NCBI GenBank assembly: GCA_014904985.1
Contig: MU129262.1
Coordinates: forward strand, 6,624 to 21,943
Direction: 5' to 3'
DNA from: Hydnum rufescens UP504
Taxonomy: Eukaryota; Basidiomycota; Agaricomycetes; Cantharellales; Hydnaceae
DNA length: 15,320 nucleotides
A model generated the notes under the pieces. The model saw nothing but the letters and a program-made list of their open reading frames with translations. It had not been told where the DNA came from and searched no databases. The translations under genes and the position numbers were made by a program. This document shows, in pieces, positions 1 to 9,055 of this stretch (its first letter is position 1; each line of letters starts with the position of its first letter).

Positions 1-788
1 ACCATGTAATGCTTTGCATAATAAAAATGTCTCGGTCTGCACTCAGTAAAGCAGTTGCGAATTCTAAAACGCAAGTTCCAAAGTTGATCTCAAATTGATC
101 TCAAATTGAGCTCAAACCCGACTCTTTTGCTATCAAATACTCTTTTGATCACTTTTTGATATCAAACATAATACAAGCTATCAGGCACTATACAGATATC
201 AAAATGACATACCTTTTAAGGCCCCTAAGACTGTCTGACCAGCCTGCCCTTCCGGGCTGCTGGACCGCTCCTCTGACATCCCTAACCTCCTTATCCCATT
301 CTTGCCCAGATTCTTGCGGACTTAGCCGGACTTACACTGGACTTAGCCGGAATTATTTGTGTTTACATTTGTTTGGTGCCCTCATCACAGCATGGCCCTG
401 ACACTGCCCTGAGGATGTGCATAGAATACTGATCTAGTTGGCAGTACTTCATATTTGCTTGACCATCGAGGATAAAGGAATCATTGTCCAGATTGCGCAT
501 GGTTTGAGGTCATGATGGTGCAAGCATGCAGATGAATGATGTGCTTGATATTAGAATGTGACGTTTTGTTTGCGAATTAGACATCAACCAGCATTGGTAT
601 AGGGTTGAGCCAAAAGTCTCAGAGATATCTTCAGACAAGAAAATTTGGAGTAGGATGTTAGAGAGCACTGTGACACATTCAGCTTGCAGCACCCATCTGT
701 GGGCTCCCTGTTTACCATTTGCACAGCTGTACATAGTTATGACTACCATTCGGAGTCAGAAGTCAAGGACAGCAGGACAATGAATAAC
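1..788. other. Non-coding left flank
   Basis: I see no gene here. The longest open frames are under 85 codons, have no recognisable motif and look like chance. Positions 90-170 hold imperfect direct repeats of TCTCAAATTGA and CTCTTTTGAT. Positions 315-350 contain a doubled 'GGACTTAGCCGGA'-like word. The last bases before the LTR (AATAAC) would be one half of the retrotransposon target site. This cannot be confirmed because the 3' LTR is truncated. Confidence 0.6.
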
Positions 789-1244
789 TGTTACGAGTCG
801 TACTCGTAACCTCGCTTACGCACGAATAACCAAGCCAATCGCGCCATCACGTGACCTTAACCCTTGCCGCCATTGTGCCTTCCTCTTTCAGCAATTCTTA
901 TTATATACATCCTTCCTTTATTCAACACCCCTTTATCCATAAAATCCTTTTGATCTCTAATAGTATAAGTAGTTACTTGATGTACACTCGCTCTTTAGAA
1001 GATCGAGAATATATTGTCAACTGATTGAATTCCACTCTCGTGATCTCAGTTATTGCTCGCGACTCTCATCTTAAAACCTTCGTCTATTAAGTCTCAAGAA
1101 GCCGGTCTTCCTCATACGTACTCGTCTTTCATGACTTACGTAATCCCCACTTCACGACCCCCTCGTCAATCGCCTTAAGGGCATTTCCTTGTATTCGTCT
1201 CGATTACGTCATTGTATCTTTCGCCTTGAGTACAACCCTTAACA
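789..1244 (+). repeat. 5' LTR (about 456 bp)
   Basis: The left edge is set by a near-identical 43-bp match to 6713-6755 beginning TGTTACGAGTCGTAC; the copies differ by a C/T and an extra C near the end. The right edge is inferred from the inverted dinucleotide rule: TGTTA at 789 pairs with TAACA ending at 1244. A TATATA box lies at 902-907, and transcription would start shortly downstream. The primer-binding site should begin just after 1244, but I could not match that sequence confidently to a tRNA 3' end. Confidence 0.75.
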
Positions 1245-1285
1245 GTATTCTCGATCTAGATAACTGACTTCCTTGAAGACTCAAT

Positions 1286-2900
1286 ATGCCCTCCACTCGA
1301 CGAAACCCACACCCACAACCAGTCACCAATGACTATCGCGATGACACAGCCACCGTCGAATCCACTTCCGCCCTCTCCTCTCCAATCGTCCTCGAGGCGC
1401 CAATCACCCCTCGGACGACGTATCCCACGATACAAACACCACCCAACTCGACGCAAGGTCCGCACATGGGAAACCCTCCCAGCGCCATGTCAACTTCGAG
1501 CACCGAGACAATGCTCCTGCACATGCTGCAACAAATGCAGGCAGACCTAGCACGCAGCACGCAGATACAAGCGGAAATGGCGCGCACCAACGCACAGATG
1601 AACGCTCGCCTCGAAGAACTCGCGAACGAAAACCGGGAACTGCGCAATGAAGTCGCGCACCGCAATTCGCGGTCACCCACCCTCGACGCAAATACGCGAC
1701 TGAGACAAGTAGTCTCGCCCGCAGCGCACAACTCGCAATTCGCACCCCGCACCCGCACTCAAAGCCCTCACTTCGAGCCCCAAACCTACCCCGAGGAAAA
1801 CAATGAGTTTTCACCTCAAAACCTCGACGACACACCGTGAGGCAATTCAGTCAGGTACGCACCACCTAGCAACATCGCGCAACCAACTCCGTGATGTGCA
1901 ATGTTCGAGGATGCACACTCCACCCCCCCCGCGCCTGGGCTCTGCGTTCAGGGCCCCAACTCCAGGCGTGGACCATCGAGGAACCAAACTCGAACACCTC
2001 CCCACCACTCCGCGATACCGTGAAACAGCGACAATCGCCCAACCCTCCGCGCCATCGGGACACGCACTTCGTGAACCCAAAATCAAAGAGCCGGAGATGT
2101 TCTCGGGGCATGACCCTCTAAACTATATGGATTCCTTGCGCACTGCAAAATGGCGTTCCGATCGCAACCGTCGCGATTCACGCTAGAGAGCGCACGCATC
2201 ATCTGGGCTGGATCATATCTCACGGATACAGCAAGGCAATGGTTCCAACGCCTCATCATGGAGACAGAGGAATCCCCCACACTCTCCAGCTGGATGCTCT
2301 TCGAGGAAGAGCTCCACACCTACTTCGGAGACCCAGACGAGGTCGCGACTCAAGAGCGAAAACTACGCGCGCTCAAGATGAACGACAACCACCGCGTCCT
2401 CCGCTACATCAACCAGTTCAAGGAAGTAGCGAGCCTCACCAGATGGAACGACGACACACTCCGCTCGCAGTTCTACCAAGGCTTACCGAACCATCTACAA
2501 GATGACATCTCGCGAGACGGCAAGCCCGCAAACTCCAAGGCATGTACCAAGCTGCGCTAAGATTTGATGGCCGGTATTGGGAACGCCAAGAGGAACTTAA
2601 AACCACGAGGACCTCAGATCGCGGCACACAACCCCGCACCGCGAACCCCACATCGTCGACATCCCCTTCATCCTCGACAAACCCTCCATGTGACCCGAAA
2701 GTTCACAAGTCTAACAGCGCACTCACCGAAGAGGAAAGGAACGACGAAGACGTGAAAAGCTCTGTGCATACTGTGGGAATAACGACCATGCAGTAGATAG
2801 TTGCCCCAGTCGTCGCAACGTACCGCAAACTGCAACAACACCAGCCGCGACGTCCACCAGTACCAGCAGCACAACCGCAACAGCAACGTCGCGCACCCCA
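1286..2900 (+). pseudogene. gag: gag (nucleocapsid precursor), frameshifted
   Basis: This region would encode the capsid/nucleocapsid protein that packages element RNA. The first segment, 1286-1840, starts at ATG and has a Thr/Pro-rich leader and then a coiled-coil-like stretch rich in Leu, Glu, Gln and Arg (about residues 75-125). It ends at a stop. The capsid core appears in another frame at 2150-2560, with WAGSYLTDTARQWF and the YINQFKEVASL-type motif of the retrotransposon gag family. A third frame carries a CCHC zinc knuckle at 2763-2804 (C-x2-C-x4-H-x4-C). At least two frame changes separate these parts. Confidence 0.8.
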
Positions 2901-3039
2901 GTAGCTCGTGCTACGTTCACCTTCTCAGGAGGTCCAGCACAGCAGAGGAACCTCGCATCACTGAGATCTCATCATCACCCCCCCCCCGATGGAACCGCTC
3001 ATTTAAGAGCCACCATCTCTTCCCTCTCCCCATCGTCAT

Positions 3040-3480
3040 TCATCACGATGGTCTCAATCCCCTCCTCTCGGACAGCCCCATCTCAGCACTCGTCAACTGC
3101 GGCGCCTCCGAAAACTTCATTGATGCATTGCGAGTACAGAACTCACGCGCCGTGCCGCACTGTCATCGTTTGGCGACACCACACCCCTTGCGATTATTCG
3201 ATGGATCGATCGCAAAACAACCTCGAGTGTATAGTTACACTCCCAGTCACTTTCGTGAACTTGTTGCAACAAAAAATTGAGTTCGTCGAATCGCAACTCC
3301 ACTCCTCAACTCCCATCGTACTGGGACTCCCATGGTTGCGACAAGTCAATCCACAAATCTCGTGGGCCGAAATGCGGATCGAGCACATGGCACAACCACT
3401 CGAAACTTGTAACACACCATTAAGCATCGACGTCATCGCAACGACCGCTCGACCCGGAACTGACAACCACGAACCCCCCA
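3040..3480 (+). pseudogene. Retropepsin-like protease region, catalytic Asp lost
   Basis: This is the aspartic protease segment of the polyprotein. Positions 3087-3125 encode LVNCGASENFID, aligned to the family's active-site D-S/T-G-A region. The catalytic Asp position is Asn (codon AAC, after a C, so a CpG to CpA change is plausible). The downstream part lies in another frame: IVLGLPWLRQVNPQISW at about 3318-3368 matches the conserved C-terminal GLPWL motif. A frameshift therefore lies between the two motifs, roughly 3150-3250. Proteolytic activity is not expected. Confidence 0.7.
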
Positions 3481-3689
3481 GCTCACAGCATCACAATTGA
3501 AGTCTACGAAGCCGAAGACTTCATTCAAGCAGCCAGTGATGATAGCGTGACACTCTACGCATGCGTCGTCACCAATCCAACCCACGCAACGAACACAGTG
3601 CAGGTGGTTCCGACACTCCCCCGCCACCTCTGCGTTACCAACATCACCCATTGAAAACCCAAGACCCCGCACAAGACCCCGAATACCAC

Positions 3690-4480
3690 AATCCATGACG
3701 TCTCACCGGACGCGCCAGCATCTACCCCCGCATCGAAAGTAGACCTTCGATTTGAGATCGAAGAGGACGCGATGTACCGCGAGCCCCATATACCCAATGT
3801 CGGAAAGCGAACTCGCAGCACTACGTGAGTTCATTGACGAATTCCTTGCAAAAGGATTCATACGCCCTTCGACCTCCCCCGCAGGCGCGCAATCCTCTTT
3901 CACGAAAAAGAAAGGTGGTGGGCTTCGCCTTTGCGTTGATTATCGAGCACTCAATCGCATCACGAAAAAGAGTCGCTACCCCATCCCCCTCATCAACGAC
4001 CTCCTCGATTGCCTTCGCAGTGCTACGATCTATACGAAAATCGATCTTCACGATGGCTACTACAACATCAGAGTTGCCGAAGGACACGAGTGGCTCACAT
4101 CATTTCGTACATGGTACGGTGCCTATGAGTGGCTCGTAATGCCAATGGGAGCAGCCAACACCCCAGCGCAGTTCCAGTATTTCATGAACGACTCATTCCA
4201 GGATATGGTGGATCTGTTCATCATTGTATATCTCGATGACATCCTCATTTTCTCCAATTCGCGAGAAGAACACCGCGAACATGTTTGCCGTGTACTACAA
4301 CAACTCCGCGAAAGAAACCTTCGCGCCAAGATCTCGAAGTGCACCTTCCACACAGACACCATCGAGTACCTCGGCTTCATCATCACCCCCTCTGGCGTCC
4401 AGATGGACCCTACGAAATTCGACGCGATTTCTAAGTGGCCCGCGCCCACCTCGGTAAAAGAAGTCAGTCATTCTTAGGCT
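3690..4480 (+). pseudogene. pol: Reverse transcriptase domain
   Basis: The longest continuous frame is 3752-4477. It carries the RT core in order: [17 protein letters not shown] at about residues 52-68, [13 protein letters not shown] with the first catalytic Asp at about 98, [13 protein letters not shown] at about 130-142, and YLDDILIFS with the paired Asp at 160-163 (codons from 4229). The catalytic triad is intact. The apparent Met start is not real, because homologous sequence upstream continues in another frame from about 3735. The frame is lost at about 4466, where the SFLGFANFY motif continues one frame over. It is one element of the broken pol gene. Confidence 0.9.
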
Positions 4481-5010
4481 TCGCGAACTTCTACTGCCGC
4501 TTCATCGCGACTACTCAGACCTCGCGCACCCCTTAATCCGTCTCACGAAAAAAGACGAAACCTTCGCATGGAACGACGAGACCCAACGAGCTTCGAAAGC
4601 ATCAAAACGCCTTCGTATCAGCCCCCGTCCTCCGCCACTTCGACCCCGAATTACGCATCATTGTAGAAACTGATGCGTCCGACTACGCCATTGCCATGAT
4701 CTTGTCACAAATTGACGAGAACAACGAAGTTCGACCTGTCGCGTTCGCTTGCGATCAATGCAAAGCGCGGAACTAAACTACGACATCCACAACAAGGAAC
4801 TCCTCGCAATCTTCGACGCCTTTGGCGCCTGGCGAGTGTATCTCGAAGGAGCCGCGCACACGGTTTCCATCATCACGGATCACAAAAACTTGGAGTACTT
4901 CACCTCCACGAAACTCCTCACTCGTCGACAGGCACGATGGTCAGAATACTCTCCTCCTTCGACTACATCATCATCTATCGACCAGGACGACTAGGAGGAA
5001 AACAGATGCC
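4468..5010 (+). pseudogene. pol: RNase H domain, frameshifted
   Basis: This is the RNase H portion of pol. The segment at about 4650-4750 encodes VETDASDYAIAMILSQ with the conserved catalytic Asp in TDAS. After a frameshift near 4755 the domain continues as [17 protein letters not shown], then [10 protein letters not shown] and RRQARWSEY in the frame of 4749-4994. A further frameshift follows at about 4945-5000, after which the linker to integrase is read in the frame of 4822-5721. The motifs are well preserved but the frame is not. Confidence 0.85.
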
Positions 5011-6712
5011 CTCACAAGATGCCCCGACGTTTATCCACCCGAACGAAACGAGGTATATGCAACTGCGAACCCGCAAAACCTTCAAACGATCATTCGCGAC
5101 GCCAAACCCCTCGACTCGGACACAGCTCTTAGCACATACTTAAGGGCGACCCTCGACGATCACCCTCTCGACTCCGAAACGACTCTCGCACTGATTCGCG
5201 AAGGCACTCGCGATGACACCCTCGCAACGCAAGTGTGTGAATGCATCGAGACCAACAAAGACGACTTGTCAGCCCCCCCCACCTTCTTCTCACTCACAGA
5301 GGATGCAACATTGCTACTACACAAAGGACGCATCTACGTCCCCGACTATCGCGACCTCCGCCTCGACATTCTTCGCGCTTCGCACGACCACCTCCTCGTG
5401 GGCCACCCAGGCATTCACAAAACCATCCGTCTTATTACGCGGAAATACTACTGGCCAGGACTAACAAAAACAGTCAAGGCATACGTACGATCTTGTGTCG
5501 TATGCGCTCGCGCAAAATCCTCGCACCACGCCGCATATGGCCCCCTCAAATTCCTCTCCATTGCTGATCAACCCTGGAACTCGATCGCGATGGACTTCAT
5601 CACCGGACTCCACCCTCCTCCTCATTCGACTCCATCCTCGTTATCGTTGACCGATTCACAAAGATGGGTCTCTTCATCCCCACGATCACGACACTTCCCG
5701 CAGAAGGACTTGCTGACCTAATCATCAATTGGGTCATATCCAAACACGGTACACCCGCCGACATCGTCTCAGATCGAGGCTCACTTTTCATTTCCAACTT
5801 CTGGAAATCGCTCGCGAAGAGACTCGGCATCAAACTCAACCTCTCGACCGCGTATCACCCCGAGACCGATGGCCAAACCAAGCACCTGAACCAAATCCTC
5901 GAGCAGTACTTACGAATTTACATCGACTACCTGCAAGACGACTGGGCGCTATTCCTCCCCCTCACAGAGTTCGCATACAACAACGCAGAGCACTCCACGA
6001 CGAACGTAACACCCTTCTTCACGAACAAAGGCTTTCACCCCAACCTCGAGATCAATATCGAAGCAGTGCCTTCGAATGAGGCCAATCAAGCTGCGCTCAA
6101 CCTTCGCGACGTACACAAGTACGTTCGCGACCAACTCGCAATCACACGACAACAAAATGAACAGCAAGTAGCTGGATCGCGACCTCCTTTCCCCACCCTC
6201 AACATCGGCGATCAAGTATGGCTTGACACGCGCAACATTAAAACAAAGCGACCAGCGAAGAAACTGGACCACAAGAAACTCGGTCCCTTCCCAGTCACCG
6301 AGAAAGTTTCAACACACGCAGACGCCAAGCCGCAAGGGCCAAACCCATCTCCGGCACGAGAGGCAACACCTTGGGCATCTGACCTTGCAGATGCACCTGC
6401 CGCTTTACAAAAATCAACACAACTCACAGAAAACAGAAAAAGTTTCATCACTTACCTCCCACTTCACCAACTCAACCTTCACGGTCGCAACCGCCTCCTC
6501 AGTCTGGAGGATTTCCATCGCCGCCTTCGTCTTGATCAAAGAGAGAATAGCTTCGTCGGCCATATCAATGATGATGGTACGGAATCAGAAGCGAATGCAA
6601 CAAACCCGCCCTTTATAGGAACCACCACGGCAACCGCTGAAACCACCAAAAAACACCCACCTCGTAAAACTCGAGTTACGCACTTCGAGGGCTTCGCGCT
6701 CAAAGGGGGTAC
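5000..6712 (+). pseudogene. pol: Integrase with extended C-terminus, catalytic Glu lost
   Basis: The zinc-binding HHCC module is visible: HDHLLVGHPGIHK, then CVVC at about 5385-5510. The catalytic core follows with the first Asp in SIAMDFITGL (about 5580-5610). A frameshift lies at 5620-5663, and the rest is open from 5664 into the adjoining element at 6821. The second Asp is in IVSDRGS. After the canonical 35-residue spacing, the third acidic position (codon 5880-5882) is AAG, Lys rather than Glu. The usual KLGPFPVTEKVSTHA segment is present, but the expected continuation disappears after about 6320, giving a low-complexity extension before the ending EGFALKGG. Confidence 0.85.
6702..6712 (+). 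promoter_or_regulatory. Polypurine tract
   Basis: AAAGGGGG lies immediately upstream of the TGTTACGAG that starts the 3' LTR remnant. This is where plus-strand DNA synthesis is primed in LTR retrotransposons. Position and composition fit. Confidence 0.65.
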
Positions 6713-6755
6713 TGTTACGAGTCGTACTTGTAACCTCGCTTACGCACGAATAACC
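6713..6755 (+). repeat. 3' LTR remnant (about 43 bp)
   Basis: This matches the first 43 bp of the 5' LTR and then stops. The 5' LTR continues ...AATAACCAAGCCAATC, while here AATAACCCAACC is followed at 6761 by the TIR of the next element. The missing LTR remainder is not found on the far side of that element, so this is not a clean insertion. Confidence 0.8.
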
Positions 6756-6760
6756 CAACC

Positions 6761-6858
6761 TGGTCAGTCAAGGGGGGGACCTAATTTAGGTACCATTTTC
6801 GGGGCAGAAAATGGTACCTAATAGGTCCCTCAGACAGTACGGCCGAAATATGGCCATT
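6761..6858 (+). repeat. Left terminal inverted repeat
   Basis: It begins TGGTCAGTCA and is collinear with the reverse complement of 11738-11834, with only a one-base gap near the inner end and scattered substitutions. It contains its own hairpin at about 6787-6821, TAGGTACCATTTT against AAAATGGTACCTA with loop CGGGGCAG. GGCCGAAAT-ATGGCCATT marks the inner edge. Confidence 0.8.
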
Positions 6859-7063
6859 CCAATTCAGTTTTTGGGCCAATTCATGGCTGTGCTAGATTAT
6901 ATAATTGTTTACTATTTATTATTATTATTATTATTATTATATATACATATTATCCCCCCCGGGGTCTGCCACCACAGGGGGGGTTCATGCGGGTCTCGGG
7001 TTTGTAGGTGGTGGGCCAGGTTAATAGATAACACATTAGTCAAAGAAAAGTACCTTAAATCCA
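6859..7063. other. Left subterminal region with putative poly(A) signal (minus strand)
   Basis: It contains a (TTA)n microsatellite at about 6915-6940. On the minus strand this supplies AATAAA (TTTATT on plus, 6915-6920). C7/G-rich sequence follows at 6954-6964. The right subterminal region has the same arrangement inverted: AATAAATAA-rich, then CCCCCACCCGGGG. The minus-strand array would be expected to end here. Weak evidence for an actual cleavage site. Confidence 0.35.
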
Positions 7064-7331
7064 CCACACACCCACTGCAGCGGGTGTGTGGCTCGTATGC
7101 CCCAGCCGGGGGCCTGGGCTCCATTTGGGCAGACCGTCGAGGGGGTGTTCACAGTTTTCGTTCGTACGGGCGTTCGCAGTTTCGTTCGCGGTTTTCGTTC
7201 GTGCGGTCGTGCGGGGTTTCGTCCCCGGTTTTCGTTTGCGGCGTGTTGTTCAGGTTTGTGGTCCAGGGTCGCACCGGGTTTCGTTGGCGGGTCGGCGGAT
7301 TCGGGCTCGATGGTGTAAGTTCATGTGTTCA
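7050..7331 (-). repeat. Module L5: hairpin A only, degenerate
   Basis: Hairpin A is at 7064-7091 (12-bp stem, loop TGCA). On the minus strand one pair is a G-U wobble; on the plus strand the same pair would be A-C. A vestigial intron follows on the minus strand: AAG|GT at 7053 and a GACTAAT branch-like site, but no hairpin B and no terminal AG. The linker (plus 7150-7230) is full of GTTTTCGTTCG-like short repeats, meaning A/C-rich and U-poor in the sense strand. Confidence 0.65.
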
Positions 7332-7502
7332 CTAAAATTAAAAGAATACATACATAATATGGCCACACACCCACCGCAGCGGGTGTGTGGCCCTATCCTC
7401 CTGCTCTTCTGGTCCGTGGTTTCGTATGGGCGGGGTTTTGTTGGTGGTGCACTCGTTGGCTCGAGGTCCGTGGGTTCGCGCACTGAGGTTGGACAGCTTG
7501 AC
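7332..7502 (-). repeat. Module L4: hairpin A, intron lost
   Basis: Hairpin A is at 7361-7392 (14-bp stem with outer GG/CC pairs; sense loop UGCG). It carries the same G-U wobble as L5. Only about 22 nt separate the GTATGT donor-like site (from 7353 leftward) and a TTTTAG, too short to splice, and hairpin B is absent. This looks like a deletion of the B-bearing intron core. Confidence 0.65.
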
Positions 7503-7762
7503 CTAGAATAGAAATAAAACGTTAGTTATATCAAGACTCGCGCAAAAAGAGCAGCAACTGCTGCTCTTTTTGCGCGTTTGTAGCTATTAAAAAAAAATAC
7601 ATAGCTAATATTGCCACACACCCGCCGCAGCGGGTGTGTGGCTCCCTACTTTCGTCTTGGTGGCATCGTGTGCCCGCCGTCATTCATTTATTCGCCCGTT
7701 CGGGCATTCTGATTCGCGTGACGCGGGGGCTTTCAGTCGTGGGGGGGGGGGGATATCCTGGC
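7503..7762 (-). repeat. Module L3: linker, hairpin A, intron with hairpin B
   Basis: Hairpin A is at 7613-7642 (13-bp stem, sense loop UGCG). The predicted minus-strand intron is 7600-7503 (98 nt), with donor GTATTT (weak), branch ATAACTAAC and acceptor TATTCTAG|GT. Hairpin B is at 7539-7576 with a perfect 17-bp stem whose outer CGCGC/GCGCG is longer than in other modules. The linker contains a G12 run at 7741-7752. Confidence 0.75.
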
Positions 7763-8205
7763 CTAGAATAGGAAATAAAACATTAGTTAAAAATTTAAAA
7801 ACAGCGCAAAAAGAGCAGCAAGTGCTGCTCTTTTTGCGCCGGGTGGGAAATGGACTTAATTTATATAGAACCACACACCCGCCGCAGCGGGTGTGTGGTT
7901 CGCTCGGCCACTCGGGCGGTGTGTCACCACCTCTCACGTTTTCGTTTGGGCTTGGTTCGCTGGGTGTTGTTTCGTTGGGTTTGGCGCCACTGGGTTTTGC
8001 GTCGCTGGGTTTTGCGTCGCTGGGTTTGGTGTTGGGTTTGGTGTCGCTGGGTTTCGCGTCGCGTGGTGTCGCATCACGTGGTGTCGCGTCGTTGGGTCGC
8101 GTCGTTGGGTTGTGTCGTTTCGTTTGGCATGTTTTCGGTTCGCGTATTACCGTATGGGGCCTGCCGGTTGGGCCCCATCCTTTGGCACAGGGACCAGGCT
8201 ATGAC
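7763..8205 (-). repeat. Module L2: long linker, hairpin A, intron with hairpin B
   Basis: Hairpin A is at 7868-7901 (15-bp stem, outer GAA/TTC, sense loop UGCG). The intron is about 7858-7763, with branch TTAACTAAT and acceptor TATTCTAG. The donor reads TTAAGT where other modules have GTAAGT or GTGAGT, so splicing may be impaired. Hairpin B is at 7804-7839 (perfect 16-bp stem). The linker, at about 300 nt, is the longest. It contains a degenerate 15-bp tandem repeat (plus TGGGTTTTGCGTCGC-like, about 7966-8110). Only 3 A occur in the 120 plus-strand bases 7981-8100, so the sense RNA is about 2.5% U. Confidence 0.75.
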
Positions 8206-8407
8206 CTAGAATAATAAACGGTTGTTAGTAAAAAAGTTCAAAGCAGCGCAAAAAGAGCAGCTTTCACTGCTCTTTTTGTGCCGTTGTATCTACGACGAAG
8301 AAGACTCACCTTATGACCACACACCCGCAGTCGCGGGTGTGTGGCCGTGTGGTTGCCTTTTCAGGCGGTTGCCTGATGTGGTTATGAAGATGGGAGGAGA
8401 GATGTAG
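8206..8407 (-). repeat. Module L1: first left exon, hairpin A, consensus intron
   Basis: Hairpin A is at 8317-8344 (12-bp stem, sense loop GACU). The minus-strand intron 8309-8206 (104 nt) is textbook: AAG|GTGAGT, TACTAAC, ATTCTAG|GT. Hairpin B is at 8246-8281; its sense loop is GAAA closed by U-G on a 15-bp stem with one imperfect pair. A small extra hairpin, CAGGC-GGTT-GCCTG, is at 8372-8385. The intron and the following linker are closely related to module R1 on the opposite strand. Confidence 0.8.
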
Positions 8408-9055
8408 ATTCAACGCCGGCAATTGCCGGTACTCAAGAAGCGCCCAAGTGCTGGCGCTACAAGCACAATACACATTAATAGCAGGCATGTACATGTGTAA
8501 TAGATACTATATAATAAATATCTGTCCAAAAAAATGCGATAACGACGATGATAATAAGTCAGAGCTCAATAAGGCACGATATAGCTAATTGCAAGGGGAT
8601 TGGGCCACTTCTACACATCAGAATTGGCCCAAATTTTAATATATTTATGGTATATATGCACCCTACATAGGCGATTAGCTATATTGCACGTTCCGGGCAT
8701 TTTTCAATTTTTCACGCCTTCAATTCCCTATTTAGGGAATTGAAGGCGTGAAAAATTGAAAAATGCCCGGAACGTGCAATATAGCTAATCGCCTATGTAG
8801 GGTGCATATATACCATAAATATATTAAAATTTGGGCCAATTCTGATGTGTAGAAGTGGCCCAATCCCCTTGCAATTAGCTATATCGTGCCTTATTGAGCT
8901 CTGACTTATTATCATCGTCGTTATCGCATTTTTTTGGACAGATATTTATTATATAGTATCTATTACACATGTACATGCCTGCTATTAATGTGTATTGTGC
9001 TTGTAGCGCCAGCACTTGGGCGCTTCTTGAGTACCGGCAATTGCCGGCGTTGAAT
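8408..9055. repeat. 648-bp perfect palindrome, putative divergent promoter
   Basis: Arms 8408-8730 and 8733-9055 are reverse complements around TT at 8731-8732, with no mismatch found on reading. Each arm contains, going outward, a TATATA/CCATAAATATATT stretch, two GGCCCAAT/GGGCCAAT (CCAAT-like) words, and a nested 14-bp palindrome CCGGCAATTGCCGG (8416-8429 and 9034-9047). The palindrome stops abruptly and the sequences beyond are only similar. It holds no ORF of interest. Its position between two divergent arrays suggests a symmetric promoter, a replication or recombination hub, or both. A collapsed or chimeric assembly must be excluded. Confidence 0.9.

Larger units (their letters stand above)
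789..6755 (+). mobile_element. Decayed Ty3/gypsy LTR retrotransposon
   Basis: This is a plus-strand LTR retrotransposon with the order LTR, gag, protease, reverse transcriptase, RNase H, integrase, polypurine tract and truncated LTR. RT and RNase H before integrase is the Ty3/gypsy (Metaviridae) order. The coding region is split into at least eight frames by small indels and by a stop at 1838-1840, so it cannot encode a continuous polyprotein. Two catalytic residues are replaced, in protease and integrase. Both fit CpG to CpA change, the decay expected of methylated fungal repeats. The 3' LTR keeps only about 43 bp. The copy is dead and could move only with help from another element. Confidence 0.9.
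6859..8731 (-). ncRNA. Putative left spliced hairpin RNA
   Basis: This is a predicted non-coding transcript starting in the central palindrome and running left through modules L1-L5. The support is three introns with minus-strand signals (CTAAC/CTAAT branch sites and TATTCTAG acceptors), exons almost free of U on the minus strand, and A-hairpin loops that read UGCG only on this strand. Exons would be about 150-350 nt. L4 and L5 are decayed. The transcript ends are guesses: a start in the palindrome arm and poly(A) near 6915. A protein product is unlikely, because conservation tracks base pairing rather than reading frame. Confidence 0.45.

Noticed and set aside
1286..1835. Long minus-strand frames (1333-1758, 1404-1835) opposite gag
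   Set aside because: They are shadows of the GC-skewed gag leader with no domain, on the opposite strand to a recognised gene.
7636..8214. A 192-codon plus-strand frame over L2/L3 with Leu/Gly/Ala repeats
   Set aside because: It crosses hairpins and introns on the antisense strand and reads the 15-bp tandem repeat. The absence of A there removes stop codons.
8408..9055. The palindrome as a simple fold-back sequencing artefact
   Set aside because: Not fully excluded, but arms beyond the palindrome remain homologous yet clearly diverged, which a read folded on itself would not produce.
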